Positions 39,559 through 51,778 of a stretch of 64,000 bases of DNA are shown piece after piece. A model generated the notes under the pieces. That model was given only the letters and a program-made list of their open reading frames with translations. It searched no databases and was not told the origin of the DNA. Origin of the DNA: Rotaria sp. Silwood1 (taxonomy: Eukaryota > Rotifera > Eurotatoria > Philodinida > Philodinidae); contig CAJNOP010000022.1 of NCBI GenBank assembly GCA_905250075.1, forward strand, positions 922,152-986,151, read 5' to 3'. How positions within the stretch are numbered: position 1 is the first letter of the stretch; the number at the start of each line of letters is the position of its first letter. The position numbers were made by a program, and so were the translations under genes.

Positions 39559-40050
39559 TTATTTCTTTTTGGCATAAGTAGACAATTGAGATTTTCTTGA
39601 AGCTGTTTTCTGTTGTTTATTCGGAGAACGATTACGTTCATCATGAGCAAACCAATCAGGAACACCGAATGCATGTTCACTTTTTGGTGATTTCTTTTCT
39701 TGTTGTTGATCATTATCAAAATCTGATGGTGATGGATATTGTTCACACATAGCATCCCACCAAAGTGGTCTTGGATATGGTACTGGTTCTTTACTTTTGC
39801 ATGTTGCTGGATCAATATACGTGAGTAAACCAGGACTACCACCTAATTTACATCGACGTATATAATCCGAATCAGTTTCTCGAACATAGATTACTTTTGG
39901 TTGATCATCTGTTTCTTCATCATCGAATACACCATTAAGATAAGGAATTTGTGACAATAGAGGAGCAGTTAATGCTCCATGACTACTCTTTTTTAATGAT
40001 GAATGAATATGTTCAACTTCATCTTCAGGCTTTCGTCGCGAATTAGACAT
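39559..40050 (-). CDS. C7orf57-like conserved protein of unknown function
   Basis: A single open exon of 163 residues from the ATG at 40050. The middle holds a compact conserved-looking block: SQIPYLNG, then VIYVRETDSDYIRRCKLGGSPGLLTY, then PYPRPLWWDAM. This ETDS-Y-LCK-GG-GLL pattern recalls vertebrate C7orf57, a gene expressed in ciliated tissues; I rate this as similarity by eye only. Ends are low-complexity (Gln/Lys/Ser-rich C terminus finishing in three Lys). There is no signal peptide and no membrane helix. It is intronless and divergent from NAA30, with 259 bases between the two starts, implying a shared bidirectional promoter. Confidence 0.6.
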   Translation of the reverse strand: MSNSRRKPEDEVEHIHSSLKKSSHGALTAPLLSQIPYLNGVFDDEETDDQPKVIYVRETDSDYIRRCKLGGSPGLLTYIDPATCKSKEPVPYPRPLWWDAMCEQYPSPSDFDNDQQQEKKSPKSEHAFGVPDWFAHDERNRSPNKQQKTASRKSQLSTYAKKK

Positions 40051-40309
40051 ATATATATATAAATACGAATTTTTAAAGATATGTATTATGTTTTAGATGA
40101 TTTTTATCATCTTTTAAATGTTTTAAATTGTTTCTCTATCAATAACCTCTAGTCAAAAACATAATTCTAGATGTCACTAAGTATTTCAAAAAAACTATGG
40201 ATGGTCTTCTGTTCAACCATTCCATAATCCGATAATATATATATATATAATATATATATTTATTATTTATTTATTGATTGATTTTATTTTCAAAGTTATT
40301 TAAAAAAAA

Positions 40310-40981
40310 ATGGAACCTGTAACTACTATTAATGTTGTTGATCATCAAACTGAACAATCTAATAATACACCCACAATAATGCATCTGGATGATGAACAAT
40401 CAAATAAAGATATATGTCCATGTGATAATCATGAAAATGAATCTTCAATACATTTAACAAATGATGATGAATTAATAATAAGACTTGATAATTTATTACT
40501 TGATAATGAATTAGATTCAAATATATATTTTCATTCATATCAATCAGAAAAACAAATGTCATCTATAATGTCTTTAATTAGTAGTACATTATCAGAACCA
40601 TATTCAATATATACATATCGTTATTTTATTCATAATTGGCCTGATTTATGTTTTTTATGTTCAAATCTTGAAACCAATGATTTAATTGGTGCCATTATAT
40701 CAAAATTAGATTTACATAAAAATTCTTTACGTCGTGGTTATATAGCAATGTTAGCAATTAAGCAAGAATATCGACGAAAAAAAATTGCTTCAACACTTGT
40801 TCTTATGAGTATAAGAGAAATGATAAAACGTGGATGTGATGAAATTGTACTTGAGGCTGAAGTAACTAATCATGCAGCTTTAAATCTCTATGAAAATTTA
40901 GGTTTTTTACGTGAAAAACGTTTATATCGATATTATTTAAATGGTGTTGACGCTTATCGACTCAAACTTTGGTTAAAATGA
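40310..40981 (+). CDS. NAA30: NAA30, catalytic subunit of NatC N-terminal acetyltransferase
   Basis: An intronless frame of 223 residues. NAA30 (yeast Mak3) acetylates the initiator Met of proteins starting Met-Leu, Met-Ile, Met-Phe or Met-Trp, with NAA35 and NAA38, on the ribosome. Residues 1-75 are an acidic, low-complexity extension. The GNAT domain then reads [52 protein letters not shown] and [20 protein letters not shown], almost the vertebrate sequence. The acetyl-CoA loop, usually RRNGIG, reads RRKKIA here: a Lys replaces the conserved Gly, a notable change in an otherwise strict motif. It starts 259 bases from the divergent C7orf57-like gene. AATAAA at 41287-41292. Confidence 0.96.
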   Translation: MEPVTTINVVDHQTEQSNNTPTIMHLDDEQSNKDICPCDNHENESSIHLTNDDELIIRLDNLLLDNELDSNIYFHSYQSEKQMSSIMSLISSTLSEPYSIYTYRYFIHNWPDLCFLCSNLETNDLIGAIISKLDLHKNSLRRGYIAMLAIKQEYRRKKIASTLVLMSIREMIKRGCDEIVLEAEVTNHAALNLYENLGFLREKRLYRYYLNGVDAYRLKLWLK

Positions 40982-41540
40982 AAGATTGTCAGATATTGGA
41001 AAAGAAAAGTATTTATTTCAGTTTTTAATTTAATTTCTTTAAATTGTCGTTTGCTTAAACTTATTCATTATTATTATTATTATTATTATTGTTATCAATG
41101 CTATTTTTTTTTTATAAAATAACTTGCAAAAGAATTAATTTACTTTTAACATCTGTACTACAAAAAGACTTTTCTTTTATTGTTTTGTTAATCTATTACA
41201 AAATGAAAGCACACAGAATATCTATATGTTAATGTGATCCATTATTAATCGAGAGTGAAATGACAGTATGTGCAAGACAACGTTTCAATAAAATCTGGTT
41301 ATGAAAAATGTGTTGTGAAATTACGATAAAAATCAATCTAATATTCTATTGTAGAAGAAACCAATCATGCATGGTTTTCTATAGGCTTTTTAATGTGAAA
41401 TATTAAAAATTTTGCATTCTATCGTTTTTTCATTATATAATTTCTTCTGATAATAATTCTATGCTATGATATATAAAAACGTGTATAAATTATAGAATGG
41501 TAAAGCTAAACAATATGTGTCTAACAGATAGAGCCCATCG
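40982..41540. other. Spacer after NAA30
   Basis: This spacer contains the NAA30 3' untranslated region (poly(A) signal at 41287-41292) and an ATT microsatellite at about 41067-41090. I see nothing else. Confidence 0.5.
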
Positions 41541-41550
41541 NNNNNNNNNN
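41541..41550. other. Assembly gap (10 N)
   Basis: Ten ambiguous bases sit immediately before the minisatellite array. The true number of repeat units here is therefore unknown; the array may be collapsed. Confidence 0.98.
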
Positions 41551-42240
41551 CCAAGGCTAAAAATCGAAAAAAGAAATTTTATCAGGAGATGCAGATTTGG
41601 GAGATGCGGCATCTCCCTGTGGAGATGTGCTGGAGATACGGCATCTCTCTGTAGAGATGTGCTGGAGATGCGGCATCTCTACAGGAGATACCGCGTCTGC
41701 TGAGGGAGATGCATCTCCCTGAAGGGTCCAAGGCTAAAAATCGAAAAAAAAAATTTCATCAGGAGATGCAGCTTTGGGAGATGCGGCATCTCCCTGTGGA
41801 GATGTGCTGGAGATGCGGCATCTCTACAGGAGATACCGCGTCTCCTGAGGGAGATGCATCTCCCTGAAGCGTCCAAGCCTGAAAATCGGAAAAAGAATTT
41901 TTATCAGAAGATGGAGATTTGGGAGATGCGGCATCCCCCTGTGGAGATGTGCTGGAGATGCGGCATCTCTACAGGAGATACCGCGTCTCCTCAGTGAGAT
42001 GCATCTCCCTGAAGGGTCCAAGGCTAAAAATCGAAAAAAGAAATTTTATCAGGAGATGCAGATTTGGGAGATGCGGCATCTCCCTGTGGAGATGCGCTGG
42101 AATTGCGGTGTCTCTACAGAAGATGCAAGTCTGGCAGGAATTACAGATATATGTAGCAAATGAACAGTATGTTATGAGGCAATTTGGCATCTCTCGCATC
42201 TCTCGTGGCATCTCCAGCATCCCCGATATTCTGGATATGT
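41551..42240. repeat. Palindrome-rich minisatellite, about 145-base unit
   Basis: Four units start at CCAAGGCTAAAAATCG-like words at 41551, 41728, 41873 and 42018 (spacing 177, 145, 145), then decay towards 42240. Unit 1 has an extra 32-base internal duplication. Each unit is built of GGAGATG/CATCTCC words that form nested palindromes, such as GGGAGATGCGGCATCTCCC (41599-41617) and GGGAGATGCATCTCCC. Base composition is far more GC-rich than the surroundings. Open frames on both strands across the array are by-products of its period and not genes. Confidence 0.9.
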
Positions 42241-42608
42241 GACACAACTCGGCTCTAGTTATCTGACGAGAGAAGGTCTCAGCGAACATTAGAAGAAGTC
42301 TAAAAGTATTCGTCTCTTTACGTTGTTCTTCTCGAGTTACGATTGTTTCCCTGTCTCTGACGAGGCATATATTAAAAGGATCCAATTATGAAATTTTGCT
42401 CATAGATACACATGTTATGATCATTAGAATGTTCTGAAAATTTCAGTTCAAAAGAATATTTCTTGTTTGAGATATTTCATTTCATTCTTGATCTTATCAA
42501 CATGAGACATGATGTTGAAAATAATAGACTTTGAAATTTCAATTTTAATCGGAATACTCTTATTATATGAAAAAACAAAAAAAAAGGCAATACAAAAAAA
42601 AAAAAATT

Positions 42609-45600
42609 TCATACAAGTACACTAAGCGAGCATAGTTGACACTGTTCGGAATTCATTGTTGTATTTGTTGATAATGATGTTAGTGGTGAATTTGCATCAA
42701 TTTTTGAAGGATGACATGTTCGATAATTATTCGATATATTTGTTGCATTTAAATCATCATTTATTATTTCTTGATAAATATGATAATTTTGTCCATGATT
42801 ACACGATGAACTAGCACCGGTTGATGATGAACCACTACTATGATAATGTGTTGGACATGTACATTGAGTTGATAGACTTGCTTGATAACTAACAGGTCTT
42901 AATTGATGATGATGATGATGTTGATGAGGGTAAAAATGTTGTTGGGATTGTACTGGCCATGGAATGGTATTTGTTGGTGTTGGACGAACAAGAAGTGATT
43001 CACTTTTTGAATCATTATTATGATGATATTTTGATGAACGTGAATGACAAAATAATAAATATGGACAACGAGATATAATTATAATAATCGATGTAAGAAT
43101 AATAAGTACAAATAGAATACCAAACATTGAACCAATAAAAATACTTTTGGTTGGTTCATTCATATACCATGATTGTTGTTGTTGTTGCTGTTGTTGTTGA
43201 TTTGGATCAATAATAAATGATGATTTTAATGTTTGTGTTGATGTAAATTGTAATTGTTTACAAAATTTTTCATAACTTATTTTATAAAGAAGATAAAGAC
43301 ATATTTCACCATGTTGAATATATTCTATTGTATAATTTCGTTGTAAAATATCGAGTAATTCACTCATTTTATATATTGGAAAATTTGAACTTATTTTAAA
43401 ACCATTTATATTATGATGTTCTAAATATGCTCGACGATATTCATCATTTGAATTATCATCAATTATTGATGGAAGTAATTGCCATTGAATTAATAATTTA
43501 GATTTATCAATATTTGGTGTTATTATTAAATCAGCTATTCGAATAGATTCAAATGAGAAATTATTAATTATTATTGTTGTTGTTGTTGTTGTCGTGAATA
43601 AGTTTTGTTGTTCATCAATATTGTCAATAAGTTCTGCAACTCTAAAAGCATTAGTTTAATATAGATCAATTTTAAATCTTGTAAGACTAATAGCAAACAT
43701 TATTTAGATATAATAATAATTGAAATCAATTAAGTCTTTCTTTTGACTTTTACAAGAATAATATCAACTAATCTGAAATTCGATTTATGGAGTTTATAGA
43801 ACGAAAAGTTCTTTTTTTTTCATCTTCACTTAAAGGAGAAATGATGAATACTCTCGCAGAAGCTCTTCTCTGCAACAGACGACTTCGCTTCATGAGTTTC
43901 TTGAATTGCTGGAAGTTTAATTAGTATATTCATATTAAAATATATCTTGTTTTCAGATTTTTCATCTGAATAATCTTACACGACTGAAATTAACATTATT
44001 TTTAGTTTTTTTAAAGTCTTGAAAATATCTTTTGAAATTCTCGAAATAATATTGATTTTCGAGAAACTTTTTTATTTATAAGTTATGATAGAATATCAGA
44101 CATAATAGAAGACTCTCTTGAAAAATTCATACACATGGATATGAAAGAAAGGCCTAGATGTTGTATTATGGAGAGGGGTTTAGTAGGAGTGGCTCGAACG
44201 GAGATGGCTAACTAGCCTCCAACCTAAAGATCTGAGGACATCCATAAACTTTAGAATAGTTAATATATTCATCTTTAAATTGCCTTAATAAGGCATTCAT
44301 TTTTTTTAATGATGTTATCTTTCGCATTATGTGTATCTTTAAAAATCTTTAGATCATATTTCTCTTCGGTGACGTCTTCGTCTTAATTGATGGTTTTGCT
44401 TGACTTTGACAAAACAATATAGCATAAGAAACGGAAGAATCTCTCGATCCAAAGCAATTCTTTAGTAAAGCAAATCTATGAATCTCAAGAGTTTTGTATT
44501 TTAATCATATAACAAGTTTTCGTTTTCAATAGGGATTTATATTTGTATTCTAAAAAAGTCGGAATAAACAAAATTTTTATTGAACTAATTACAAAATATG
44601 GATCTTAAAAAAAATATATGAATCCGTTTCGATAAACAGTCAATAAAAATAAATCATTAATTTAAACAATATTCTCTACTAGATTTAACGTCGTCGGTAT
44701 CTTAACAATATAGATGACACTTACATATTCATTGAAGTAGTTTTGACAATAGTTGTTGTTGTTGCTGCTACTGTTGTTGTTATTGTAGTATCTGTTTCAC
44801 TATCAACTATTGTTCTAGTGAGATATGAACATTGTGGTGTAGTCATCATACTACATGCTAATTGTTCATTTGGTAATTCATTTAAATTAATATTTCGTTG
44901 TTCTGATGGCGATTGACATTGACCAGTTACTTTAATTTGTTTGAAATCTCTTTTCATTCGACAATCACAATGTAATGGATTTTGATCAAGTTCAAGCGTT
45001 TGAAGATTTTGATAATAATTTAAGATATGTTGATCTATGGTACATATTTGGTTGCGTCGAAGAGATAAAATTTGTAATGTTTCATTGAGTTTTGTTAATA
45101 AAGGAAACGTTCGCAAACTATTATTTCTTAAATCTAAATAGATAAATTTAATGAGAACAAAAAAAACTATTAGCACAATCTTTGCAAGGACTAAAATATG
45201 AAATACGATGTAACTGTAGTTATTCATCACATGAAGATTATTTTATTCTATTCTATTTTTCAATGACATTCGTTTATATTGTATTTCAACAAAAAGATAA
45301 ATTAGAAAGTTATGATACATACCAAGTACTTGTAAACGTGTATATTGAAATACATTATTATCAATAAATTCAATTTGATTATCACGTAAATGAAGTTTTT
45401 CAAGTGATGATAAATGTGAAAAAAATTTTTTATCAAATTTTCTTCCAAGATAATTTCCATCTAGATTTAATTGTTTTAATTTTGGTGCATTTAATGATAA
45501 AATTGATGATAAATAATTTCGATCAAGTTCAAGAATTTCTAATGATGAAAATATATGTTTAATTTTTAATGATAATCTTGTTAATTTATTTGATGATAAA

Positions 45601-48058
45601 AATAATTTTTCTAAATATTCAAGACGTGTTAATATTGATAAATCAATTTGATTTAAATAATTATTTTTTAATGATAAAATTTTTAAATTTAATGGAAAAT
45701 TTAATTGATTTATTGATTCAAGACGATTATAATCCAAATAAAATTCACGTAAACGTTTTAAATGAATTAAAAATGTTAAATGATTTTCAGTTAATAATTC
45801 ATTATTTCGTAAATTTAATATTTCAAGTTGAGATGAGATTAATTCAAATATATTTTCATCAATTGTTTCAATACCTATATGTACAATGAAAATAGAAACA
45901 AAAAGATTTTATTTATTTATATTCACTAGTCAAATGTTTTTATCAAGATCTCATCTTCCTTAATAAGTCAAATTCCGTCAGAAAAATTGAAATTGAGATA
46001 AATGTACGTGAAGATAGGTCACAGTTTGGTTTTTTACAAAAAAATAAAAGTGGCAAATCTTTTTCGTTTTTTTCTCTGTTTATGTTTTTCTGTTCATGCA
46101 TCCTGGATTTCCCGAAGGAAGTTTATTAATGCTAATTGCTTTTCTTTTTTATTTGAATGAGTATGTGAAGTTGTAGTGCTTGACAGAGTCTATTTTTTGA
46201 ATTAAGCTTTTTTTTTTATTGTTTGTATAAAAAAAGTACTTTTATAAAAAGATGAAATATTTTTCGAGGTATTGAAATTCTCATCTTTTTTCTTCACATA
46301 AAATAACGATTTAAAAACAAAGATTCAAATAAAAGAAATCAAATCTATCGAACAAGGGTTCACAGAAAGTTCTAGGTTGATAAATGAGCTATTCTAGATC
46401 CTTGTTTGTTGAATATTTCTCGAAAGCATCATCATACAGGATTGAAATCTTTACTATAGCCTCTTGAATACACCTAATTCATGATAGATATCTAAAGGAT
46501 ATTTTAAAAGATTCATATTAAAACTATTTGACTAGTAATAAGGATCATATGAATTTATATCTGATATTTAGATTGGAAAATGAAAAAAGTTAAAACTATC
46601 TTTATATAGAACTATTTAGTTAACTGTTGACTATGGTATGTCATTGATACTTTTCAATTTTGTACAATAAATAATTCTAACCGATCTCATTGTCAATATA
46701 GTCTCTGATGTCCTACAAAATTATATCAAATGTGTAAGGAAATATTTCAAATGTCTAATAAAATATAGATTAAGATATGTACTGTCATTTGGCAATTAGT
46801 GATATTTTTATGATGCGTGCTACAGATATACTAACATAAACTTATGTAGGACGACGTTTCAGAAGGTCTCAGCTTGATTTTATGCAAAGATCAACTGTGT
46901 GGAAATGATTTTTCTTATATAGTTTATGCTCTGTTCTATCGATCAATGTAATACAACCTGATTGAATAAGACATATATAGTTACATAACATCGATTCTGT
47001 GAAAATCAAAAAATTTGAGACTTCTATAAAGCAAAAACAAAAAAAAAATGTTTGATATTTGATTATAAATCATTATCCATTATTAAATAGCATGAAATGA
47101 AAATTTATATATATTGACAGAATGAACTTTTTGTTTGCGCTTATAATCAAACGGATGATAGCTAGTGTTCTAATATCGGATTTTCTATCCATGTTACGAA
47201 AATTTAATTATGAAAAATAATACTAACCATTATAAGATAAATCAAGTTCAATTAATGAATTTGATGGATTAAGAGTTGTTGATGATAATGATGAATGAAT
47301 ATTTAAATGACGAATTTTATTTTTACTTAATATAAAAATTTTTAATTTTTTTAATGATGATATTAAAGGTATATTGAAATATTCTAAACGATTTTCTGAT
47401 AAATCTAATCGTTCTAAATTAGGAAATAGATTAACAAATATGTCAATATCATTTATTTGTTTAATTGAACATGATTGTAATGAAAGTTGTGTTAATTTTC
47501 TTAATATTAAATTTTGATGATTTAATATATTTAATGAATTTGATAAATTAAATAAACGTAATGATAAACGTTTTAAATTTGGTAATTCAGAAAGTATTTG
47601 TAGAAATGTATGAGATGTTAATTGTGATGTAAGAACTGTTGTTGATAGAATAAATTCTTCTAAATAATTAGCTAAATCAATAAATGCATTGTTTTCAATT
47701 ATTTCAATAGGATTTGATTGTAATTCAAGTTTACGTAATTTTAAACCATTAAATGCATTTTTATGTACAGTAGATATTCGATTACCGGATAAAACAAGTT
47801 CATCGAAAATAATATTGCCTTACAAAAAAAAAAAAGACAAGACAATAAATACAATTTCATAGATTTATTTTTTTTTTACTTACTGTTATCAAAATGAGGT
47901 ATAACTGTTAATTGTTTTCGTGCACAATAAATATAAACACGACCTGTTTCAGTAATTGCACATCGACATTTAGATTGAATATTAAATGGAATAGGACATG
48001 ATATGATTTGTTTGAAAAAAATGAAAATTAATGTAAAATAAACATATCGAATAAACAT
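42609..48058 (-). CDS. Leucine-rich-repeat single-pass membrane receptor
   Basis: Five exons on the minus strand (48058-47884, 47818-47228, 45874-45323, 45133-44725, 43641-42609) join in phase to about 919 residues. Order: signal peptide (residues 1-20, VYFTLIFIFFKQIIS), a Cys-rich N-cap (CPIPFNIQSKCRCAI), about 15 leucine-rich repeats (for example LKLRKLELQSNPIEII, LRNNELL, LEILELDRNYLSSIL), a C-cap (NPLHCDCRMKRDFKQI ... CQSPSEQ ... LAC), a Thr-rich stalk, a 150-residue membrane-proximal region, one helix (about 743-767, IGSMFGILFVLIILTSIIIII), and a 150-residue His/Ser/Gln-rich tail ending CQLCSLSVLV. The membrane-proximal part (LLIQWQLLP ... YTIEYIQHGEICLYLLY) could be a diverged fibronectin III domain, as in LRIT/LRFN proteins. 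The C-terminal SVLV could bind a PDZ domain. It is likely a neuronal or adhesion receptor; the ligand is unknown. Confidence 0.85.
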
Positions 48059-48423
48059 GATTATCTAAAAACAATCAAAATATATAATCAAAAGTAAAAA
48101 TCTTCTGATTGATCAAGGTCTCGTAGTTTTTTTTTTCATACTGATGTTTATGATAGTATTTTTAATTTTGTCATGTTCTGTTCATCTCCTCGCTACTCGC
48201 TTTCTATTTTTTCTTTACATTAGTTACGTGTTCGCTACTGATTATGAAATAAGTCATCGATGTTAAGAGAGCTTATTTGCATTCACGATAGATAGATTTT
48301 AACACTCCAAGCCTTCGTAACAAGAACGAATGCTTATTATTGATCTTGTTCTACTACTCTCGCGAGACTCGTCACAGAACGATTGTTCTGGAAATAGAAA
48401 ATGACAGTACCTTAGCTAAATTA

Positions 48424-48437
48424 GACGCATGCGCAAG
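48424..48437. promoter_or_regulatory. NRF1-like palindrome
   Basis: The bases GACGCATGCGCAAG contain GCATGC within a near-palindrome that fits the animal NRF1 site (GCGCATGCGC) with one mismatch. It lies about 370 bases upstream of the LRR receptor start and 50 bases before a plus-strand TATA box. It is unusual in such AT-rich DNA. Confidence 0.35.
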
Positions 48438-48480
48438 TTGTGATTGTGTTCAATTAGAACGATAATAAATAATTCATTCT

Positions 48481-48520
48481 GTATATAAGTAAAGCAGACG
48501 CGCGTGAATGAATGAGCTCA
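48481..48520 (+). promoter_or_regulatory. TATA plus initiator-like promoter facing right
   Basis: TATATAAG at 48482-48489 is followed about 30 bases later by GCTCAGTCC, matching the animal initiator TCAGT. This is the correct spacing for a core promoter on the plus strand, pointing away from the LRR receptor. No matching coding start is visible within 9 kb, so the transcript may begin with a long 5' intron or be non-coding. A GTAAGA donor-like word lies at about 48670. Confidence 0.35.
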
Positions 48521-48853
48521 GTCCATCAAAGTGAATAATCGGTCAGCAAATGATTACATCATATATACAGTTTGATAGATAAGCATAAATTCACTGAGAC
48601 GAAAATACACAGTTCCTTTCTAATTATACGTAGAGAAAAAGAAGAAAGCTGTCAATTATATCTTTTTAGCAAGTAAGAAAATGAACGATAGATAAATCTT
48701 TGTGAATGACATCTTCACACTCGTGGTCAAGCGGTTTCTTCTTCTCCTAAAGAAGAATGTGTCGACTAATGATGGCACTTTAGTGTGAAAACGGAAAGAG
48801 TGCGAGCATATATATATATATACATTCCGAATGTCATTACGTGTAAAAAAAAA

Positions 48854-48876
48854 AGAAGAAGAAGAAGAAGAAGAAG
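48854..48876. repeat. GAA microsatellite
   Basis: About eight GAA units follow a poly-A run. A poly-Ser frame on the minus strand is a consequence of this repeat. Confidence 0.85.
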
Positions 48877-51756
48877 CATCTTTATTCTTTCTCGAGGGAA
48901 AACTAAGAAGAAGAAGAAGGAACAGCTGGAAATCAACTAAATTCATCTTGATGTTGATGACGTCCGATTCACCAGAGTAAGCGAAGATGAAGACGAAGAG
49001 AACACTGTTGATCATGGTTGTTATTGTTGTTTTGCTTAGCAGGTGTTCGATTTTTTTTTTGCGCTTTATATAATATACTTTTTCGATACTTTAACTACTG
49101 AGCCGTTACGAGTAGATAGTGTCTTGATGAACATAAGTCTTTTCTATACAATAAATTATATGATAGATACATATGACCTCGGTTTTTATCAAAATTTGTC
49201 CAATTATCAATCGTCATGGTGTATTGTCTATAGACTATAAGATAACAAAAGAGAGTATTCTTGAATTAATCAGTGATGAAGGTTCTTTCTTTTACTCTAT
49301 CCTATTGTAACTCACAAGGAGATTATTAACGTCAAATACATACATGCATTGTCTCTCTATCCTGCTGCTATACAAGCATATCGACGAACACTACTCATAG
49401 TCAATCAGTGAGGAGTACCTGCCATGAATGCATTGAGTGGCCATTTTCAGTAAAGGTTGCATCATGTTAATCGAACTCGACAATGATTGTACTCATGAGA
49501 TGATAATACAGTTTTCATTATCACTCTATGTGTCTCTTGAATTAATTCGAAACGTATGTTTCTTTTCATATATGTATACTTTTTACTTACTTCTATTGTC
49601 ATTGAATAGAAGAAGTCATTTCCGTTAATGATGACATATAATGATCTATGTTTATATATATATATGTGTGTGTGTGAGAACTGCAAATGGTGTTAGTCAT
49701 TCATTCATTCATTTTCATTTCCTTTTAATAATCATGGTAATAGAAATTAACATGCATTCACACACGACTCTAAATGTCTAGTCAAATGTAGATTTTTCCA
49801 ATAGAGACGCAATGTGAGAAGATGAATGACCAATGGCTCTATTCTAATCGAATTAATTCTCTAATCCTATATTATTGTCCCGACTTGAGTCATCGGATAC
49901 TTACAGATATAGAAAATAAAATAAAGTCGGTCAGTTTCGATTTAATAAGTAGATAAAAAACAAAAAAAAGAAAACAATATGATAGAAAATTATAGTATAT
50001 ACACGCGTCATCTTCATGTCTTCGAAGTACGAGAATAATCAATAACCTATCTTGTCGGTCAACATGTCGCCTTCTTTTTCGTTTCTTTTCGTTCGATATA
50101 GTCCTTGATTTTAATAGGTTTTTCATCGACTATTATTATAGCTCTTTACATACACACAAGCGTAGATTTTTTTTTCGCTACAGAATCGTTCAATATGTTT
50201 AATGTCTCTTTTTCTGTTCTGCATATGTATATATATGTATATGTATATATTGCCTATTTCATTGTCAATGTTACGCACAATCTGTATCGACTATGACTAC
50301 TTTGCTTTCAAGTTTTTCTTTCTTTTGTCATTGTTAAACGATTTAATTATTATTTTTTTATTTCACTTACTAATAGCGACCGTTAAAAAAGGAGACAGAG
50401 GAGGTCGACAATTGTTCTTCAGTATGTACAATGTTCAGACGACAAAAAATTGTCTAATTATCAATTGCAACCATTATACATTTTTTGATGACGTGTGAAA
50501 CAGCAAAAGATTCATTATATGAGATTTTGAAGGTAAAATAACGAATAAATAACCTTCATACTTGAGGAGTATGTTTTCAAATTGTATATATAAATATATA
50601 CATATATATATATATATGATCATCATCATCTCATTATGATTCTAAGCATGTTCTAACTATTCAATAGTAATATCTACTTAAAAAATATGTTGCACACTAA
50701 AGATACTAATTTACATCGATTTAACAATTTTCTTAAACGATCTGTTGCCCATCTAATTTTTCTTTTGCCTTAAGAACAGAAGAAATAATCAAATGTTTTT
50801 TGTCGTCTTTAACTGTCTTCCAACACATTTGTTTTCTATATATGTATTGATATAAAAAAAATAGTTGTGTGAGAAACAGATGTGTGTATATATATGCATT
50901 CGATTACTCAACTATATTTATCTGTTTTGTCAATAGATAAATAAGCATATATATCAACTTTCTTTGAAATATATTCTATATCTAAATCTTTGCTTATGGA
51001 TAACAGAGAAGCAAAATCAATTTTGCATTTTCCTTCTTTTTGTTTTTGATCATATACAATCAAAAAGTAAACATACGTACGTTCAATTTTCATATGCACT
51101 GAAAATTGACACTTATAAAATGCAAGAAAAAAAAAAAAAAGAACTGATCTCATTTTTAACTCATACTATAAATACATATATATTGAATGTATTTAAAATG
51201 ATAATAGTGATCTTTTGTTGATATTTTGACGTTTGTTTTTTTGTCTCAATTGTTCTTATCGTCTTGTTTAGCCCGACGGAGACATCTTACAAGAGTCAAC
51301 TTCAGATTTTTTATTTGCTTATATAATCCTCTAAATACGACTCATGTCAAATAAAAGACAACACAGAAAAAAAGAAAAGCTTTGGTTCATCATGTACAAA
51401 CTAATTGATAAATTCAATTCTTTTCAAGTTATGCGTTATATAAATACTTATTCAATGGTTAACATATGGTCACTACTTGAGACAAATACTACATATTGAT
51501 AATAATATAATAGATTTATGTATTTCTTTGTTAGATTGATTAAAAAAAAACTGTATAAGTTAATCGTTAAAAGGAAGGAAATCTAGTTTCTATTATTATT
51601 TTTTATGAACTTACTTTTTCTCAAGAGTTCGTGCAAGTTAATGAATGCAATGATAGTAAAGTAGAAGAAAAGAACGATAAGTATGCGTAGAGTGTACACA
51701 CGTCAAATCGAATGCCGTTCACTCATTGTTCTTCTATACGATGAATGAATGAATAA

Positions 51757-51778
51757 GTATATATATATATATATATAT
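51757..51778. repeat. TA microsatellite
   Basis: About ten TA dinucleotides lie here within a tract of alternating purine and pyrimidine bases. Confidence 0.85.

Noticed and set aside
41679-42385. Several long open frames on both strands across the minisatellite
   Set aside because: They arise from the repeat period and palindromes, recur as near-copies of one another, and match no protein.
48656-49015. 119-codon minus-strand frame with a poly-Ser run
   Set aside because: The Ser run is the GAA microsatellite read backwards, and the rest has no domain or splice context.
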